DNA of 64,000 nucleotides from Tunturibacter empetritectus. GTDB taxonomy: Bacteria; Acidobacteriota; Terriglobia; Terriglobales; Acidobacteriaceae. The translations under genes and the position numbers were made by a program. The DNA lies in NCBI RefSeq assembly GCF_040358985.1, contig NZ_CP132932.1:2294001-2358000 (forward strand), given 5' to 3'. Position 1 is the first letter of the stretch. Each line of letters opens with the position of its first letter. The notes beneath the pieces are model-generated. The model ran no database searches, was not told the DNA's origin, and was given only the letters and a program-made list of their open reading frames with translations. Positions 61,759-64,000 of this stretch are shown here, piece after piece.

Positions 61759-63415
61759 CTTGCGTTGCCTCTTCATTCACCTGTCTTAGGGTATCGCGCT
61801 CATCACGATTCAACGGTAATCGGAGTGAAGCAATGGCTCCTCCACCCTCATCATTGGCGAGAAGCAACTCGCCTCCGTGAGACTGAACGATCTCGAAGGA
61901 TATAGAGAGGCCGAGACCCGTTCCGTTGTCTTTGGTCGTGTAGAACGGGTCCATTGCATGGTTTAGAGCCGCTGGAGTGAAGCCTCGTCCATCGTCCATG
62001 ACGTCGATACGCGCAAAGCCATTCTCCACCGCAGTGCTGATCGTGACGACCGCTCCTTCCGAGCTGCGATATGCCGCTGAATACACGGCATTTTCCATCA
62101 GGTTATCGAGCACCTGGATCAATCGCCCTCGATCTGCTATGACGATGTTCTTAGATGTAGCCTTGCAAACGATTTGGACACCTTTTGCCGCTGCTTTCTC
62201 TGCCCATGTCGAGGCTGTGGCCGTGCACAGATCATCCAGCGAGACAGCTTGAAGTTGAAGCTGAATCGGTCTGGCAAAGTAGAGGAGACGGCTGATGATC
62301 GTGTCCAGGCGGTCAATCTCTTCGAGAATGACCGTGCTGCTCCGCATGGCTGCTTCGGGATCGGCGGAGCGTTGCCACATCTGCGTCCGCATCCTGATAG
62401 TGCCCAGCGGATTGCGCAGCTCATGTGCAATACCGGCCGCAAACTGGCCCAGCGCGGAGAGCCGTTCGTTGTGACGTACCTGAGACTCCAGTGTCCGCTC
62501 ATTTTCGATCTTTTCGTGCAACGCGAGTGCCAGGGAGTCAATGCCGTGGAGTACGCGACTGAACTCCTCCAAAGGCGGACGCTCTGTACTTTGAGGACCA
62601 GACGCCGTGAGGCCGCCCTCCATCGAGCCCAAACGCTCAAGAACGGTGTTCACTCCGCTCCGAATTTCCGTTGTAACGAAAACTGCAAGCAACGCTGTCA
62701 TCAGTGCGGCGATGCCGAATCCAATGCTTCCAAACAGGAGCTGGCGACTCTGTCCGCCTTCGATTCCGGGAATACGCTCCATAAGCCACACGGCACCCGT
62801 GATTTCATCCGTAGTCCCAGTCGTCCGGTCTCCACCGGATTGCTCATGGATTGGAACCGCTACAAAGAGGATGGCGTCATGCGGCCCTTCAAAGCGAAGT
62901 GTCTTGATGGTGTTTGCCGCAACGGCTTCACGCGCAAGATTCTCAATCGTAGGCCGCTCGCGGTCTGGCATACCCTTCTCCGGCCCCGGCCCCTCATGGG
63001 TGGGAAAGGCGTATCCAATCAGAGCGTCGGCTCTGGCAGCGTAGAAGCCACCCTCGATGCCTTCCTCGTGCTGCAATGTTTCTGCCGTGATCTCTTTGAG
63101 CAGATCGGGCTTGGGGTGACGTGGCTCGCCGCGTTCAGAGCGTGGCGGCGGAGGAGCGGCGGGAGGAAACGGAGGCGGTGGTGGCCCCGGCTCAATCGTT
63201 CGCAGGGAGTTATCCGCAGTCCGATCGTCGGCATAGTTCCGTGCGAGATTGGAGGCTACGCTGACTAGATGATGCTCCGTGAGTGCGAGCGTCTCCGCGT
63301 GGCGGTTGCGAAGGAAGGTAAACAGACTGATTGCCGCGGCGGCGAGGAAAAGAAATGTCAGAACGACGAGCAATAAGATGCGTGAACGAAGGCTTCTCCA
63401 AAAGATCTTCGGCAT
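61751..63415 (-). CDS. periplasmic-sensing histidine kinase with Pro-rich loop
   Basis: A 554-residue partner of the NtrC protein. ATG 63415 (MPKIFWRSLRSRILLLVVL) has AGGAG 6 nt upstream; the frame is open further back to 63724 but that part overlaps the promoter region and was rejected. The first helix is at ~12-35. A periplasmic sensor region (~36-225) contains a proline-rich stretch at ~77-91 and a basic/acidic patch. A second helix (LLFGSIGFGIAALMTALLAVF) follows, then a HAMP-like linker, HisKA with GIAHELRNPLGTI (His331) and HATPase motifs NAVYSAAY, DDGRGFTPAAL and NGTGLGLSISFEI. The signal is unknown. Confidence 0.92.
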   Translation of the reverse strand: MPKIFWRSLRSRILLLVVLTFLFLAAAAISLFTFLRNRHAETLALTEHHLVSVASNLARNYADDRTADNSLRTIEPGPPPPPFPPAAPPPPRSERGEPRHPKPDLLKEITAETLQHEEGIEGGFYAARADALIGYAFPTHEGPGPEKGMPDRERPTIENLAREAVAANTIKTLRFEGPHDAILFVAVPIHEQSGGDRTTGTTDEITGAVWLMERIPGIEGGQSRQLLFGSIGFGIAALMTALLAVFVTTEIRSGVNTVLERLGSMEGGLTASGPQSTERPPLEEFSRVLHGIDSLALALHEKIENERTLESQVRHNERLSALGQFAAGIAHELRNPLGTIRMRTQMWQRSADPEAAMRSSTVILEEIDRLDTIISRLLYFARPIQLQLQAVSLDDLCTATASTWAEKAAAKGVQIVCKATSKNIVIADRGRLIQVLDNLMENAVYSAAYRSSEGAVVTISTAVENGFARIDVMDDGRGFTPAALNHAMDPFYTTKDNGTGLGLSISFEIVQSHGGELLLANDEGGGAIASLRLPLNRDERDTLRQVNEEATQDG

Positions 63416-63473
63416 TCGGCTCCTCTCGTCATCTTCTAGTACAGCTTTTATCGAGCATCTATCGCTATGGTAT

Positions 63474-63488
63474 GCAACTTGGCTGCCA
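63474..63488 (-). promoter_or_regulatory. sigma-54 promoter of the kinase/NtrC operon
   Basis: On the minus strand: TGGCAG-CCAAG-TTGC, against consensus TGGCAC-N5-TTGC (one mismatch, invariant GG and GC kept). The expected transcription start is near 63462, giving a leader of about 47 nt before ATG 63415. Confidence 0.65.
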
Positions 63489-63564
63489 TCGGTGGCGTGC
63501 CCGATATTGATGGCTGCTACAGGGATCAGATGCCACAGCCTCTCCGATACGGAACCCAACTGTA

Positions 63565-63595
63565 CGCAATCCGCACACAACCTGAGGGGATTGCG
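63565..63595. promoter_or_regulatory. dyad CGCAATCC-N15-GGATTGCG, candidate NtrC enhancer
   Basis: Perfect 8-bp inverted arms at 63565-63572 and 63588-63595, with arm centres 23 nt apart (about two helical turns). It lies between the two facing sigma-54 promoters, roughly 115 nt upstream of each predicted start, where activator sites of this family usually sit. TGCGATTG at about 63639 is a partial further half-site. Confidence 0.55.
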
Positions 63596-63671
63596 GTCGG
63601 GTAAAGATGCTGTCGATGTCTCCGAACCACTAAGTGTGCTGCGATTGAAAGACTTCGGTCGTTTCGATGAA

Positions 63672-63686
63672 TGGCACACCGCTTGC
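63672..63686 (+). promoter_or_regulatory. sigma-54 promoter of the secreted protein gene
   Basis: TGGCAC-ACCGC-TTGC matches the -24/-12 consensus TGGCAC-N5-TTGC exactly. The predicted start near 63697 is 15 nt before ATG 63712, a short leader that still contains AGAGG. Confidence 0.75.
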
Positions 63687-63711
63687 CTTACTGCGGGCAG
63701 AGGTACTGCCG

Positions 63712-64000
63712 ATGAACATTCCATCTTCCCTGCGAATCACCGCTCTTGGGCTCGCATTTAGCCCTCTGGCGTTTGCACAGAGTCCGCCTCCCGCTCCGTC
63801 AATTTCGCCCGCAGACGGGCCGCCGAGTATGCCTGCTGCACCTGCGGCGTCTTCACAACTCTCCGTAGTGACCCAATCCTCTCGCGTCCGCGCCTTTAAC
63901 GCAGGTCCAGGCGGAGAGGTACGCAGTCTGTACCTTCAGAATGGCAGCGTCGTTGATTTGGCACCCTCCATCGGCGAACAACTTGGCTCGGCAGTTCGCA
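63712..64000 (+). CDS. secreted protein of unknown function, 3' truncated by window
   Basis: The ORF runs off the window. It starts with a signal peptide (MNIPSSLRITALGLAFSPLA, cleavage after FAQ), then a Pro/Ala/Ser-rich linker (SPPPAPSISPADGPPSMPAA) and the beginning of a folded part (VVTQSSRVRAFNAGPGGEV; LYLQNGSVVDLAPSIGEQLG). AGAGG lies 8-9 nt before the ATG. It is driven by a consensus sigma-54 promoter and is divergent from a kinase/NtrC operon, so it is the probable main target of that system. No family is recognised from the visible 96 residues. Confidence 0.8.
   Translation, partial: MNIPSSLRITALGLAFSPLAFAQSPPPAPSISPADGPPSMPAAPAASSQLSVVTQSSRVRAFNAGPGGEVRSLYLQNGSVVDLAPSIGEQLGSAVR

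Noticed and set aside
63416..63724. N-terminal extension of the kinase frame
   Set aside because: The frame stays open but has no ribosome site, and it covers two sigma-54 promoters and the start of the divergent gene. ATG 63415 with AGGAG is a much better start.

Overview
The window looks like a chromosomal segment of an Acidobacteriota member, class Terriglobia (Acidobacteriaceae; Edaphobacter/Granulicella/Terriglobus-like). This rests on gene content: an acidobacterial-type MacB/FtsX efflux permease operon, an Oar-like TonB-dependent receptor with a carboxypeptidase-regulatory N-terminus, and a very large MBG/Ig-like repeat protein ending in the hydrophobic GCG tail often seen in this group. 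No rRNA, tRNA, CRISPR or insertion sequence was recognised. The taxonomic call is inference; no 16S is present.

Layout. 1-6283 (+): the end of an ABC permease, its ATPase, a TolC-like outer membrane factor, an NtrC-type activator and an NtrY-type kinase, in one tight operon. 6408-7265 (+): a CNMP-fold/DUF1003 membrane protein. 7733-12351 (+): kdpFABC, preceded by an overlapping 34-codon membrane peptide. 12352-13620: an accessory stretch with a terminator, short repeats and three tandem tiny genes on the minus strand. 13621-17904 (+): a polytopic glycosyltransferase-like protein, probably with a CTG start, and a secreted GH31 glucosidase. 18026-40795 (-): a 7372-residue exported repeat protein followed 30 bp later by a small outer-membrane beta-barrel. 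41495-44582: a beta-hydroxyacid dehydrogenase, an alkyltransferase-like protein and an MFS exporter. 44636-54121: an apparent lipid-modification locus with P450, desaturase, a FAAL-ACP-thioester reductase, a secreted protein and an MMPL/RND exporter. 54276-60065: an OmpR/DUF4118-kinase two-component pair divergent from the TonB-dependent receptor. 60352-64000: an NtrC/kinase operon divergent from a secreted protein, with two facing sigma-54 promoters and a dyad between them.

Most notable points: (i) the giant protein gene carries 22 starts of a 486-bp unit in exact register over 10.2 kb, plus 17 units of exactly 234 bp; (ii) the FAAL-ACP-reductase/desaturase/P450/MMPL locus could make and export an undescribed lipid product; (iii) the 63.4-63.7 kb region shows a complete sigma-54 regulatory architecture readable by eye; (iv) the first NtrC protein carries GAFTDA in place of GAFTGA; (v) three tandem genes of 32, 52 and 49 codons lie at 12874-13303. 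No homology search could be run, so family assignments come from motifs and general resemblance.
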